Source: Pseudonocardia humida | GTDB lineage: Bacteria > Actinomycetota > Actinomycetes > Mycobacteriales > Pseudonocardiaceae | Reading direction: 5' to 3' | Assembly: GCF_023898865.1 (NCBI RefSeq) | Contig: NZ_JAGSOV010000003.1 | Span: forward strand, 1 to 64,000 | Length of the DNA stretch: 64,000 bases | In this document: one piece after another, positions 34,976 to 43,330 of the stretch | How positions within the stretch are numbered: the stretch's first letter is position 1 | Layout of the letters: the number at the start of each line of letters is the position of its first letter | The notes under the pieces: model-generated | Told to the model about the DNA's origin: nothing | Databases searched by the model: none | The model's input: only the letters and a program-made list of their open reading frames with translations | Program-made: the position numbers and the translations under genes

Positions 34976-36319
34976 GTGACCCGCACGACCGTGGACGGCC
35001 CCGCGCTCGACGTCGCCGTCCTGCGCCGCGCCGCGGTCGAGGTGCTCCGCCGCAACGACCTCGGCACCGCCACGGTCGCCGCACCCGGGCTCTACCCGCA
35101 CCAGTGGAGCTGGGACTCGGCCTTCATCGCCATCGGGCTCTCCCGCATCGACGTGCCGCGCGCCGCCGCCGAGCTGCGCAGCCTGCTGGGCGCCCAGTGG
35201 AGCACCGGGATGATCCCGCACATCGTGTTCTCCCCCGGCGCCGCCGACTACTTCCCCGGCCCCGACCGCTGGGGCACCGACGACGCCCCCGCCCGCCCCG
35301 CCGACCGGCGCACCAGCGGCATCTGCCAGCCGCCCGTGCACGCGATCGCCGTGCGCCACATCCTCGACCGCGGCCGCGAGGAGGGCGGCGCCGTCCAGGA
35401 GGCCGCCGAGGTCTTCGCCGCGGAGACCTTCGACGCCCTGCTGGCCTGGCACCGGTGGCTGGTCCGCGCCCGCGACCCCGACGGCGTCGGGCTGGTCGAG
35501 ATCCACCACAGCTGGGAGTCCGGGTTCGACAACTCCCCGCGCTGGGACGGCCCGTACTCGCGGGTCGTCCCGGGCCCCGTGGCCCCGTTCACCCGCCGCG
35601 ACACCACCCACGTCGAGGACGCCGCGCAGCGCCCCACCGACGAGGAGTACCGCCGCTACCTGTGGCTGGTCGACCAGATGCGCGCCGTCGGCTTCGAGGA
35701 CGACCGGGTGCGCGAGAGCATCGACTTCCGCGTCCGCGACGTGTTCGTCTCCGCCATCCTGGCCGCCGCGGCCGAGGTGCTCGCCGACATCGGCGACGAC
35801 CTGGGCCGCGACGCCGAGGCCGCCGAGCAGCGCGCGGTCGCCCGGCGCTTCCGCGCCGGTGTGGCGGCCACCGTCGACCCCGCGACCGGGCTCGCCCGCG
35901 ACTGGGACGTCCTGGCCGACCAGTGGGTGGCCCCGCTCACGGTGGCCGGCTTCGCGCCCCTGGTCGCCGGCGGCGACCCCGGCCTGCTCACCCGCCAGCG
36001 CAGCCTGCTGCTCGGCGACCAGTGGATGGGCCACCCCGCCCTGCGCTTCCCGCTGCCCCCCTCGACCTCCCCGGTCAGCCCCGACTTCCGCCGCCGCACC
36101 TATTGGCGGGGCCCGGTCTGGCCCTTCCTGAACCTCCTGCTGGGCTGGGCCTCGCTCCGCGACAGCGCATGGGACCTGCGCTGGGTGCTGCGCGACGCCT
36201 CGCTCGACCAGCTGGCCGACCTGACGTTCGCCGAGTACTACGAGCCCATCACCGGCGAGGCGCTGGGCAGCCGGAACCAGTCGTGGACGGCGGCGGCGGC
36301 GCTGGAGTGGCTGGCTTAA
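34976..36319 (+). CDS. ggH: Glucosylglycerate hydrolase (GH63-like)
   Basis: A 447-residue cytosolic (alpha/alpha)6-barrel glycoside hydrolase. Blocks LYPHQWSWDSAFIAIGLSRI, QWSTGMIPHIVF, TSGICQPPVHAIAV, HHSWESGFDNSPRWD and the C-terminal TFAEYYEPITGE closely match the mycobacterial glucosylglycerate hydrolase, as I recall it. The catalytic acid should be Asp about 47 (WSWDS) and the base Glu about 423 (YYEP). The enzyme hydrolyses glucosylglycerate, a compatible solute and nitrogen-starvation metabolite. The GTG at 34976 is preceded by GGGGGGA. It is followed directly by the palindromic repeat array. Confidence 0.85.
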   Translation: MTRTTVDGPALDVAVLRRAAVEVLRRNDLGTATVAAPGLYPHQWSWDSAFIAIGLSRIDVPRAAAELRSLLGAQWSTGMIPHIVFSPGAADYFPGPDRWGTDDAPARPADRRTSGICQPPVHAIAVRHILDRGREEGGAVQEAAEVFAAETFDALLAWHRWLVRARDPDGVGLVEIHHSWESGFDNSPRWDGPYSRVVPGPVAPFTRRDTTHVEDAAQRPTDEEYRRYLWLVDQMRAVGFEDDRVRESIDFRVRDVFVSAILAAAAEVLADIGDDLGRDAEAAEQRAVARRFRAGVAATVDPATGLARDWDVLADQWVAPLTVAGFAPLVAGGDPGLLTRQRSLLLGDQWMGHPALRFPLPPSTSPVSPDFRRRTYWRGPVWPFLNLLLGWASLRDSAWDLRWVLRDASLDQLADLTFAEYYEPITGEALGSRNQSWTAAAALEWLA

Positions 36320-36356
36320 CGAGCACCCTGCTCGACTGTCGGGCGCCCCCCACGTT

Positions 36357-36877
36357 GGGCGAGAGTGCCTCTCGCCCCGGCGCGTGGGACGAGAGTCACT
36401 CTCGCTCGGCCTGGTGGGACGAGAGCCACTCTCGTCCGGCGGGGCGGGACGAAAGCCACTCTCGTCCGGCGGGGCTGCCGCGCTCGCCCGGCTGGGCGGA
36501 CGTCAGTCGCGCTCGCCCCGACGGCGCCGCTGTGCTCTTCGGCCGACCCGCCGCGAACGATAGTGACTCTCGTCCCGCCTGGCGGGACAAAGCGGCTCTC
36601 GTCCCGCCCAGCCGGACGAAAGTCGCTCTCGTCCGGCCCGACTTGAGCGAACGGCGCTCTCGCCCGGCGGAGCGAACGCGACTCCCGTCCCACTGGGCCG
36701 AGCGAGTGGCGCGTTGGGCCAGCCTCGTTGGGCGAGACCGCCATTTGCTCGACCGGGGCGGAGGGCCGGGCCCGTCGGCGCGGAGCGAGAGCGACTTCCG
36801 TCCGATATGGCGGAGCGAGAGCGACTCTCGTCCCGACCGAACGAGAGCGGCTCTCGTCCCACCTGGCGGCATGAGTG
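36357..36877. repeat. Tandem array of degenerate palindromic units
   Basis: About fifteen copies of an imperfect palindrome with core CGAGAGYNRCTCTCG lie within GGxACGAGAG...CTCTCGTCC. Good copies have cores at 36360-36374, 36390-36404, 36420-36434, 36450-36464, 36558-36572, 36617-36631, 36816-36830 and 36842-36856; the rest are decayed. Three consecutive intervals near the left end are exactly 30 bp; later ones are about 26-60 bp. Units are joined by GGCGGGGCG-like linkers. All six frames stay largely open but encode only RDESHS/RTRVALV-type repeats, so I do not call a protein. It directly follows the ggH stop. Confidence 0.85.
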
Positions 36878-37090
36878 CCTTCGGCGGGAGAGAGCGCTTC
36901 CAGGGGGCAACTGTGATCATCGCGGCGCGAGCGGGCGGGGCTCGACCCCGTCTTGCGGCCTCACCGAACGGGTGGCGCGACCGACGCCACGGGGGCCGTG
37001 AACAGGTCCGGCCGGTCGGGTCGGCCCCGGCCCCCCTCCGGACCGGAGCCGGCCCGACCGGCCGGATGTCGTGCTCGAACGTCCTGGGGC
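36878..37090. other. Non-coding stretch after repeat array
   Basis: About 210 bp without a supported gene between the palindromic array and the small leftward gene. Apart from the inverted repeat at 37008-37065 I see no structure. Confidence 0.4.
37008..37065 (-). terminator. 18-bp-arm inverted repeat
   Basis: CCGGCCGGTCGGGTCGGC (37008-37025) pairs with GCCGGCCCGACCGGCCGG (37048-37065) with one mismatch and a 22-nt loop. It lies 25 bp beyond the stop of the leftward small gene and probably terminates it. Confidence 0.55.
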
Positions 37091-37294
37091 TCAGTGGCCG
37101 CCGCTGTGCGAGCGGCGGGCGGCGTCGGCGATGCCGTGCAGGGAGCAGGGCCAGCGCACGCCCGGCAGCCCGGTGCCGCCCTTCGTGCAGGTTCGGCAGC
37201 GGCCGGTGCGATCCGGCACGTGCTGGTCCAGCAGCTTCTGCCACACGTCAACCATCGGGGCCAGCTCCGCGGCCAGCCGCCCGCCCTCGGTCAT
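37091..37294 (-). CDS. Small conserved Cys-containing actinobacterial protein
   Basis: A 67-residue protein starting at ATG 37294 (MTEGGRLAAELAPMVDVWQ), chosen because GGAG lies six bases upstream. In-frame ATGs further up (37369 to 37405) would extend it and overlap the divergent DUF397 gene. The C-terminal half has GRCRTCTKGG and WPCSLHGIAD: two closely spaced Cys, then Cys and His, a possible zinc-binding arrangement. I recall similar short proteins near DUF397/HTH genes in Pseudonocardiaceae, but no function is known. Coding is supported by the conserved-looking pattern rather than length. Confidence 0.6.
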   Translation of the reverse strand: MTEGGRLAAELAPMVDVWQKLLDQHVPDRTGRCRTCTKGGTGLPGVRWPCSLHGIADAARRSHSGGH

Positions 37295-37381
37295 GCGCTT
37301 CTCCGATCCGTCGACCGCCGACCTCACGGAGTCGACCCGTCGTCCTATCGTGGCGATTCGGCCTTGCATTCGCAAGTTCGG

Positions 37382-37630
37382 ATGCATGAGCATCTGCACG
37401 TGCACACAGAGCGGTCCGACGTCCGGTGGCGGAAGAGCACGGCGAGCAACCCCACCGGCAACTGCGTCGAGCTGGCCGAACTTCCGGGCGGGGGGGTCGC
37501 CGTGCGCAACTCCCGCAGCCCGCAGGGGCCGGTCCTGGTCTACTCCCGCGCCGAGATCGCCGCCTTCCTGGCGGGGGTGCGGGCGGGCGAGTTCGACGAC
37601 CTCGACCCGCGTTACGGGTCACTGACATGA
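37382..37630 (+). CDS. DUF397 domain protein
   Basis: An 82-residue cytosolic protein with the full DUF397 pattern: VRWRKSTASNPTGNCVELAEL, GGVAVRNSRSPQGPVLVYSRAEI and AAFLAGVRAGEFD. The ATG at 37382 (MHEHLHVHTERSD) opens just upstream of the domain. DUF397 proteins of streptomycetes and relatives are paired with Scr1-type HTH/DUF5753 regulators and can act as their antagonists or toxin-like partners. Here the cognate regulator follows on the same strand after 238 bp, with DUF397 first. Confidence 0.9.
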   Translation: MHEHLHVHTERSDVRWRKSTASNPTGNCVELAELPGGGVAVRNSRSPQGPVLVYSRAEIAAFLAGVRAGEFDDLDPRYGSLT

Positions 37631-37868
37631 TGATGGACACAGCGGTGCCCACATCGGACCCACGCCGCTGAACTGCGCAGCTCACCGACATGGCCGAGGC
37701 GATCACGCAGCGACATCGGACTTCTCACCGGACAGCGGTTGACCATCGACTTGCTTCCGCCATGAGGACCCGGCAGAGTGAAGCAGCCACTGCACAGCGC
37801 ATCCGGCGCGCCGTGCCGGGGCACGGGGTTCGAGCATCGATCCATCTCGGGAGAGCGCGGTTACAGCG

Positions 37869-38771
37869 ATGAACGTGGCGAGGAACCACGAGCCGCTCGC
37901 GGGCGGCCCCAACGCCGAGAGCAGCGCGTCGTCGGGCCCCACCGTCCTGCGGATGGGCCTGGGCGCCGAGCTGCGCAGGCGACGCGAGCTGGCCGGCATC
38001 ACCCGCGAGGTGGCCGGCGACGCCATCCGCGCGTCCACGGCCAAGATCAGTCGGCTGGAGCTCGGGCGGGTCAGCTTCAAGGAGCGCGACGTCGCCGACC
38101 TGCTCACCCTGTACAAGGTCACCGACGAGGCCGAGCGCGCCGAGTTCCTCGACCTCGTGCGCAAGGCCAACGCGCCGGGCTGGTGGCACCGCTACGCCGA
38201 CCTGCTGCCCAACTGGTTCGAGACCTACCTCGGCCTCGAGCAGGCCGCCGCGGTCATCCGGACCTACGAGCTGCAGTTCATCCCCGGCCTGCTGCAGACC
38301 CGCGAGTACGCCCGCGCCGTCACCCAGCTCGCCTGCACCCGCGCCGAGGAGATCGAGCGCCGGGTCGAGCTGCGCATGCGCCGCCAGGACCTGCTCAGCG
38401 CCCCCGACGGCCCCACCCTCTGGGCGGTCATCGACGAGGCCGCGCTGCGCCGCTCCATCGGCGGCACCGAGCTGGCCCGCGAGCAGCTCACCCACCTGCT
38501 CGAGGTCAACGAGCAGCCGAACGTGTCGCTGCAGATCGCGCCGCTGAGCTACGGCGGCCACCCCGCCGCGGGCGGGCCGTTCACGCTGCTGCGCTTCGCC
38601 CAGCCCGACCTCCCCGACATCGTCTACCTCGAGCAGCTGACCAGCGCCCTGTACCTGGACAAGCGCGCCGACGTCGAGCACTACGCGCTGGTCATGGACC
38701 GGCTGGTGGCCCAGGTCGAGCCGCCGGCGCGCACCGCCGAGCTGCTCGACAAGATCCGCAAGGAGCTGTGA
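37869..38771 (+). CDS. XRE/Scr1-type regulator with DUF5753
   Basis: A 300-residue regulator. Residues about 33-85 are an XRE helix-turn-helix (LGAELRRRRELAGITREVAGDAIRASTAKISRLELGRV). Residues about 100-295 are DUF5753 (NWFETYLGLEQAAAVIRTYELQFIPGLLQTREYARAV, then NVSLQIAPLSYGGHPAAGGPFTLLRF). These proteins regulate morphological or secondary-metabolism genes with DUF397 partners. The ATG at 37869 opens with MNVARNHEP. Its stop overlaps the next gene, a pseudouridine synthase, by GTGA, an unusual coupling of a regulator to an RNA-modifying enzyme. Confidence 0.92.
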   Translation: MNVARNHEPLAGGPNAESSASSGPTVLRMGLGAELRRRRELAGITREVAGDAIRASTAKISRLELGRVSFKERDVADLLTLYKVTDEAERAEFLDLVRKANAPGWWHRYADLLPNWFETYLGLEQAAAVIRTYELQFIPGLLQTREYARAVTQLACTRAEEIERRVELRMRRQDLLSAPDGPTLWAVIDEAALRRSIGGTELAREQLTHLLEVNEQPNVSLQIAPLSYGGHPAAGGPFTLLRFAQPDLPDIVYLEQLTSALYLDKRADVEHYALVMDRLVAQVEPPARTAELLDKIRKEL

Positions 38772-39802
38772 CGGGGGCGGTTCCGCCGCACCCGTCCCAC
38801 CTCCCGGTCAGCACGCTGAGCACGTCCCGCCGCGCCGCCCGGCGCGGTCCCGCGCGCCGGGGCAGCCGTGCGCCGGTGTCCCCGCTCCCCCAGCGCCACG
38901 GCCTCGACGCCGTGCGCCTGCGCACGCCCGTGGACGGGGCCTGGGCGACGATGCGCGACCACCTCGTCGAGCGGCTGCCCCGGGTGCCCCCGGAGCGGAT
39001 CGACGCGATGCTGCGCGAGCGGCTGATCGTCGACGCCGCGGGCCCGCTGGCCCCCGACGCCCCCTACGCGCCGGGCGCCTACCTGTGGTTCCACCGCGAC
39101 CTGCCGGTGGAGGTGCCGGTGCCGTTCGGGATCGGCGTCGTGCACCGCGACGAGCACCTCGTGGTCGTGGACAAGCCGCACTTCCTGGCCACGATCCCGC
39201 GCGGGAGCCACATCCTGGAGACCGCGCTGGTCCGGCTGCGGCGCGATCTGGGCCTGCCCGAGCTGAGCGCGGCGCACCGGCTCGACCGGATGACCGCGGG
39301 CCTGCTGATGTTCGTCGTGGCCAGGGACGAGCGCGGCGCCTACCAGACGCTCTTCCGCGACCGGCTGGTCCACAAGACCTACCAGGCCGTGGCCCGCCAC
39401 GACCCCGACCTGGAGCTGCCGCGCACGGTCCGCTCGCGGATCGTCAAGGAGCGCGGCATCGTGCGCGCCACCGAGGTGCCCGGCGAGCCGAACGCCGAGA
39501 CGCTGGTCGAGCTGCTGGAGGTGCGCGGCGGGCTGGGCCGCTACCTGCTGACCCCGCGCACCGGGCGCACCCACCAGCTGCGGCTGCACATGAGCGGGCT
39601 GGGCGTGCCCATCCTCGGCGACGACTTCTACCCCGACCTCGACGAGCGCCCGCTCGACGACTTCACCGCGCCGTTGCAGCTGCTGGCCAGCACACTGGAG
39701 TTCACCGACCCGGTGACCGGCCGGCCGCGGCGCTTCCGGACCCGCCTCGACCTGGAGTCGTGGCCGGCCTCCGCCGGCGCCGGGGAGCCTGCCGCCGGGT
39801 GA
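38768..39802 (+). CDS. RluA-family pseudouridine synthase
   Basis: A 344-residue enzyme converting uridine to pseudouridine in rRNA or tRNA. The catalytic block is ELSAAHRLDRMTAGLLMFV, with the active-site Asp in HRLDR, and the RNA-binding strand LTPRTGRTHQLRLHMSGLGVPILGDDFYP follows. The GTG at 38768 overlaps the preceding stop; an in-frame GTG at 38876 (SPLPQRHGLDAVRL) would remove a basic Arg-rich extension of 36 residues and matches where conservation begins. The exact target nucleotide is not evident. The gene ends before a separate lacI-type gene. Confidence 0.9.
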   Translation: MTGAVPPHPSHLPVSTLSTSRRAARRGPARRGSRAPVSPLPQRHGLDAVRLRTPVDGAWATMRDHLVERLPRVPPERIDAMLRERLIVDAAGPLAPDAPYAPGAYLWFHRDLPVEVPVPFGIGVVHRDEHLVVVDKPHFLATIPRGSHILETALVRLRRDLGLPELSAAHRLDRMTAGLLMFVVARDERGAYQTLFRDRLVHKTYQAVARHDPDLELPRTVRSRIVKERGIVRATEVPGEPNAETLVELLEVRGGLGRYLLTPRTGRTHQLRLHMSGLGVPILGDDFYPDLDERPLDDFTAPLQLLASTLEFTDPVTGRPRRFRTRLDLESWPASAGAGEPAAG

Positions 39803-39865
39803 TCCTCGGCGGCGATCACGCGCGCCGCGCGACACGCCCGGGTGACGGGCTGCCATCCTGTGCGC

Positions 39866-40882
39866 ATGGCACGACCCACGGGACGGGCGCCGACCCTCGA
39901 GTCGGTGGCCGAGCGGGCCGGCGTGTCCCGGGCGACGGCGGGCCGGGTGCTGTCCGGCGCCACGACGGTCGGCGAGCACGCCCGCGAAGCCGTGCTGCGG
40001 GCCGCCGCGGAGCTGTCCTACGTCACCAACCGGGCCGCCCGCTCGCTGATGACCCGGCGCAGCGACTCGATCGCCATCGTCGCCGCCGAGTCCGAGGGCC
40101 GCTTCTTCGACGACCCGTACTTCTCGCTGGTGCTGCGCGGGGCGCACGCCGCCCTCGCCGAACGCGACGTGCAGCTCGTGTTCAGCGTGCTGGCCGGCGA
40201 CGAGGGGCGCGACCGCTTCGAGCGCTTCGCCCGCGGCGGCCACCTGGACGGCGTGATCATGGTGTCGCTGCACGGCGACGACCCGATGCCGCGCAGGCTG
40301 CTGCGCGCCGGCATCCCGGTGATGCTGTCCGGGCGCCCGTTCTCCCCGGTCGAGGGCCTGTCCTACGTGGACGCCGACAACCTCGGCGGCGCCCGTTCCG
40401 CGGTCGAGCTGCTGGCCGAACGCGGCCGCAGGCGGCTGGCCACCATCACCGGGCCGATGGACATGATCGCGGCCATCGACCGGCACGACGGGTTCTTCGC
40501 CGAGCTCGAGGCGCGCGGGATGACCGGCCACGGCGCCGAGGACGGCGACTTCAGCATGATCGGCGGCCGGGCGGCGATGCACCGGCTGATGGCCGCGGAC
40601 CCCGACATCGACGGCGTCTTCGTGGCCAACGACCTGATGGCGCTGGGCGCACTGCAGGCCGTGGGCGACGCCGGGCGCCGGGTGCCCGAGGACATCGCGA
40701 TCGTCGGGTTCGACGACTCGCCGCTGGCCGCCGAGGCGCGCCCGGCCATCACCACCGTCCGCCAGCCGATCGTGGCCATGGGCGCGGCGCTGGCCGAGCG
40801 CCTGCTCGACGGCATCGAGCAGGACGAGGCCCTGCCGCCGCTGGTGATGGACACCGAGCTCATCATCCGCGACTCGGCCTGA
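39866..40882 (+). CDS. LacI-family transcriptional repressor
   Basis: A 338-residue repressor. The N-terminal HTH reads TLESVAERAGVSRATAGRVLSGATTVGEHAREAVLRAAAEL, with the hinge SYVTNRAARSLMTRRS. The C-terminal domain is a type I binding-protein fold for a sugar effector (GHLDGVIMVSLHGDD, DGVFVANDLMALGAL, VGFDDSPLAAEARPAITTVRQP). It lies 163 bp upstream of an ABC sugar operon whose promoter carries two GAGAGCGCTCTC palindromes. Repression of that operon, relieved by an oligosaccharide or glucoside, is the natural reading; the gene arrangement resembles the cellobiose regulator CebR. Confidence 0.92.
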   Translation: MARPTGRAPTLESVAERAGVSRATAGRVLSGATTVGEHAREAVLRAAAELSYVTNRAARSLMTRRSDSIAIVAAESEGRFFDDPYFSLVLRGAHAALAERDVQLVFSVLAGDEGRDRFERFARGGHLDGVIMVSLHGDDPMPRRLLRAGIPVMLSGRPFSPVEGLSYVDADNLGGARSAVELLAERGRRRLATITGPMDMIAAIDRHDGFFAELEARGMTGHGAEDGDFSMIGGRAAMHRLMAADPDIDGVFVANDLMALGALQAVGDAGRRVPEDIAIVGFDDSPLAAEARPAITTVRQPIVAMGAALAERLLDGIEQDEALPPLVMDTELIIRDSA

Positions 40883-40960
40883 CGGTCCTGACTCCGACCA
40901 GGGGCGCTGAGCCGTTCGCATGAATGCGCTAGTCCAGGCCAGCCACGGTTCGGTCACGGT

Positions 40961-40978
40961 GAGAGCGCTCTCTTGACA
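40961..40978 (+). promoter_or_regulatory. LacI operator 1 overlapping -35
   Basis: GAGAGCGCTCTC (40961-40972), a perfect palindrome, directly abuts TTGACA (40973-40978), a consensus -35 element. Repressor bound here would block RNA polymerase at the ABC operon promoter. Confidence 0.8.
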
Positions 40979-41015
40979 GCTACCCCGGTGTGACGGAATT
41001 CTCGCGGACGGCTGA

Positions 41016-41027
41016 GAGAGCGCTCTC
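41016..41027 (+). promoter_or_regulatory. LacI operator 2
   Basis: A second exact GAGAGCGCTCTC lies 55 bp downstream of the first and 19 bp before the binding-protein ATG, within the leader. Two sites allow cooperative or looped repression. The site resembles the CebR boxes of Streptomyces. Confidence 0.8.
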
Positions 41028-41045
41028 ACAGACTTTGGAGGATCA

Positions 41046-42350
41046 ATGCAGACCCCACGGAGTAATCCGGTCGCGCTGGCGGCCCTCGCGCTCAGCAGCG
41101 CGCTCGTGCTGACCGCGTGCGGCGGTGGCGGCGAGGCCGAACCGGCGGCGAGCGGCGGTCCGGTCGAGCTCAAGGTCAGCCTGTTCGGCACCTTCGGCTA
41201 CGACGAGGTCGGGCTGTTCAAGGAGTACGAGGCGGCCAACCCCGGCGTGAAGATCGCCTACGAGTCCACCCAGGGCGAGGACAAGTACTGGCCGGCCCTG
41301 CAGACCCGGCTGAGCTCGGGCAGCGGCGTCGCCGACGTGCAGGGCATCGAGGTCGCCCGCATCGCCGACGTCGTGCAGAACCAGCAGGACCTGTGGACCG
41401 ACCTGCGCGAGACCCCGGCCGCGGACAGCATCGCCAACTACATCCCGTGGAAGGAGCCGGCCGCCACCACCGAGGACGGCGCCGTGCTCGGGCTGGGCAC
41501 CGACATCGGCCCGATGGGCATCTGCTACCGCAGCGACCTGCTCGGCGCGGCCGGGCTGCCGACCGACCCGCAGCAGCTCGCGGCGCGCATGTCGAGCTGG
41601 GACGACTACGTGGCGCTGGGCAACGAGTTCAAGGCCAAGGCGCCGGCCGGCACCGCGTGGATGGACTCCGCAGGCGGGTTCTACAACGCGATGGTCTCCA
41701 CCGAGGAGAAGATCTACTACGACGAGGGCGGCAACCTCGTCTTCGAGACCAACCCCGCCGTCAAGAACGCCTTCGACACCGCCGCGGCCGCCGGCCAGGC
41801 CGGTCTGACCGCCAAGCTGGAGCAGTTCGTCGACCCGGGCTGGGACGCCGGCTTCTCCTCGGGCAGCTTCGCCACCATCGCCTGCCCGTCCTGGATGATC
41901 GGCTACATCAAGGGCAAGGCCGGTGACGCCGGCTCCGGCAAGTGGAACGTCACCAGCCTGCCCGGCGGCGCCGGCGGCAACTGGGGCGGCGCCTACCTGG
42001 GCATCCCCGCCGTGAGCCAGAACAAGGAGGAGGCCGCCAAGCTGATCGCCTGGCTGACCGCCCCCGAGCAGCAGGCCAAGGTCTTCAACGAGGTCGGCAA
42101 CTTCCCCTCGACCACCGAGGCCATCGACGCGGTCGCCGGCACCACCGACCCGTACTTCAACAACGCCCCGATCGGCGAGATCTTCTCCAAGTCCTCCCAG
42201 GCCGCGCCCGTCCAGATCCTCGGGCCGAACGACGGCGTCGTGAAGAACGCGATGGCGCAGGCACTGCTCTCGGTCGAGGCCAACGGCGTCAGCCCGGCCG
42301 ACGCCTGGACCGCAGCCGGGACGCAGGTCAACAACCAGGTCGGCGCGTGA
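41046..42350 (+). CDS. Oligosaccharide ABC substrate-binding lipoprotein
   Basis: A 434-residue family 1 extracellular solute-binding protein. The signal peptide ends in a lipobox (LVLTAC, Cys 25) followed by GGGGEAEP. Conserved features include VSLFGTFGYDEVGLFKEYEAANPGVKI, YWPALQTRLSSGSGVADV, SGSFATIACPSWMIGYIKG and NWGGAYLGIPAVSQNKEEAAKLIAWL. Homologues such as CebE bind cellobiose or cello-oligosaccharides. TTTGGAGGATC precedes the ATG. It is the first gene of a four-gene unit with two permeases and a beta-glucosidase. Confidence 0.92.
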   Translation: MQTPRSNPVALAALALSSALVLTACGGGGEAEPAASGGPVELKVSLFGTFGYDEVGLFKEYEAANPGVKIAYESTQGEDKYWPALQTRLSSGSGVADVQGIEVARIADVVQNQQDLWTDLRETPAADSIANYIPWKEPAATTEDGAVLGLGTDIGPMGICYRSDLLGAAGLPTDPQQLAARMSSWDDYVALGNEFKAKAPAGTAWMDSAGGFYNAMVSTEEKIYYDEGGNLVFETNPAVKNAFDTAAAAGQAGLTAKLEQFVDPGWDAGFSSGSFATIACPSWMIGYIKGKAGDAGSGKWNVTSLPGGAGGNWGGAYLGIPAVSQNKEEAAKLIAWLTAPEQQAKVFNEVGNFPSTTEAIDAVAGTTDPYFNNAPIGEIFSKSSQAAPVQILGPNDGVVKNAMAQALLSVEANGVSPADAWTAAGTQVNNQVGA

Positions 42351-43330
42351 CCCTCTCCCTCCAACGCCCGGCCCCCGGGGAGCGCTCGGCGCCCCCGGGG
42401 GGCGGGTCCCCACGTCGGCCCGGCTGGCGCTCCCGCCTCTACCGGTGGGAGGGCCGCTCGGCCCCCTACGTCTACGTCGCGCCGTTCTTCCTGCTCTTCC
42501 TGGCGTTCGGGCTGTTCCCGCTCATCTACACCGCCTGGATCAGCCTGCACCAGTACCGGCTCGGCTCCCGGATGAAGTGGGTCGGTCTCGACAACTTCAT
42601 CTGGCTGTTCACCAACGAGAAGTTCTACAACGCGCTGTTCAAGACGTTCACCATCGGGATCCTGTCCACGGTGCCCCAGCTGCTGCTCGCGCTGGGCCTG
42701 GCCCACCTGCTGAACTACAAGCTGCGCGGGCGCACCTTCTTCCGGGTCGCGATGATCATGCCCTACGCCACCTCGGTGGCCGCGGCGACGCTGGTGTTCG
42801 CCCAGCTGTTCGGCCGCGACGCGGGCGCCATCAACTGGCTGCTCGGACTCGTCGGCATCGACGCGGTGGACTGGCGCAACGGCGACTGGACCGCCCAGAT
42901 CGCCATCTCGGTGATCATCATCTGGCGCTGGACCGGCTACAACGCGCTGATCTACCTGGCGGGCATGCAGTCGATCTCGAAGGACCTCTACGAGGCCGCC
43001 ACGCTCGACGGCGCCACGAAGTGGCAGCAGTTCCGGCACGTCACGCTGCCCGGCCTGCGCCCCACCATCCTGTTCACCGTCGTGGTCTCCACGATCGGCG
43101 CCAGCCAGGTGTTCGGCGAGCCGCTGATCTTCGGCGGCGGCAAGTCCGACGGCGGCGCGGTGAACCAGTACCAGACCCTCGGGCTGTTCATGTACCAGCA
43201 GGGCTGGACCTACAACGCGCTCGGGCGGGCCGCGGCCGTCGCCTGGGTGATGTTCGTGCTGATCATCGGCCTGGTCTGGCTGAACACCCGGCTGGCCCGC
43301 CGGCGCCAGGGGAAGCTGGGGCAGTCATGA
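42347..43330 (+). CDS. Oligosaccharide ABC permease (MalF/CebF-like)
   Basis: A 327-residue BPD_transp_1 permease with six main membrane segments. The N-terminus (about 1-40) is Pro/Arg-rich, followed by YVAPFFLLFLAFGLFPLIYTAWISL. The EAA loop is clear in YEAATLDGATKWQQFRHVTLPGLRPTILF. The GTG start overlaps the binding-protein stop. It pairs with the next permease. No ATPase is encoded in the operon, as in CebEFG systems that borrow the shared MsiK ATPase. Confidence 0.92.
   Translation: MTLSLQRPAPGERSAPPGGGSPRRPGWRSRLYRWEGRSAPYVYVAPFFLLFLAFGLFPLIYTAWISLHQYRLGSRMKWVGLDNFIWLFTNEKFYNALFKTFTIGILSTVPQLLLALGLAHLLNYKLRGRTFFRVAMIMPYATSVAAATLVFAQLFGRDAGAINWLLGLVGIDAVDWRNGDWTAQIAISVIIIWRWTGYNALIYLAGMQSISKDLYEAATLDGATKWQQFRHVTLPGLRPTILFTVVVSTIGASQVFGEPLIFGGGKSDGGAVNQYQTLGLFMYQQGWTYNALGRAAAVAWVMFVLIIGLVWLNTRLARRRQGKLGQS

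Noticed and set aside
36357..36480. Possible CRISPR array (30-bp periodicity)
   Set aside because: The repeated segment is itself palindromic, copies diverge from each other, linkers are similar rather than unique, and no cas genes are in the window.
36365..36877. Open frames through the palindromic array encoding RDESHSRPAG- or RTRVALVPP-like peptide repeats
   Set aside because: Frames are open on both strands only because the repeat units lack stop codons; there is no ribosome-binding site, no conserved domain, and unit lengths that are not multiples of three break the peptide repeat.
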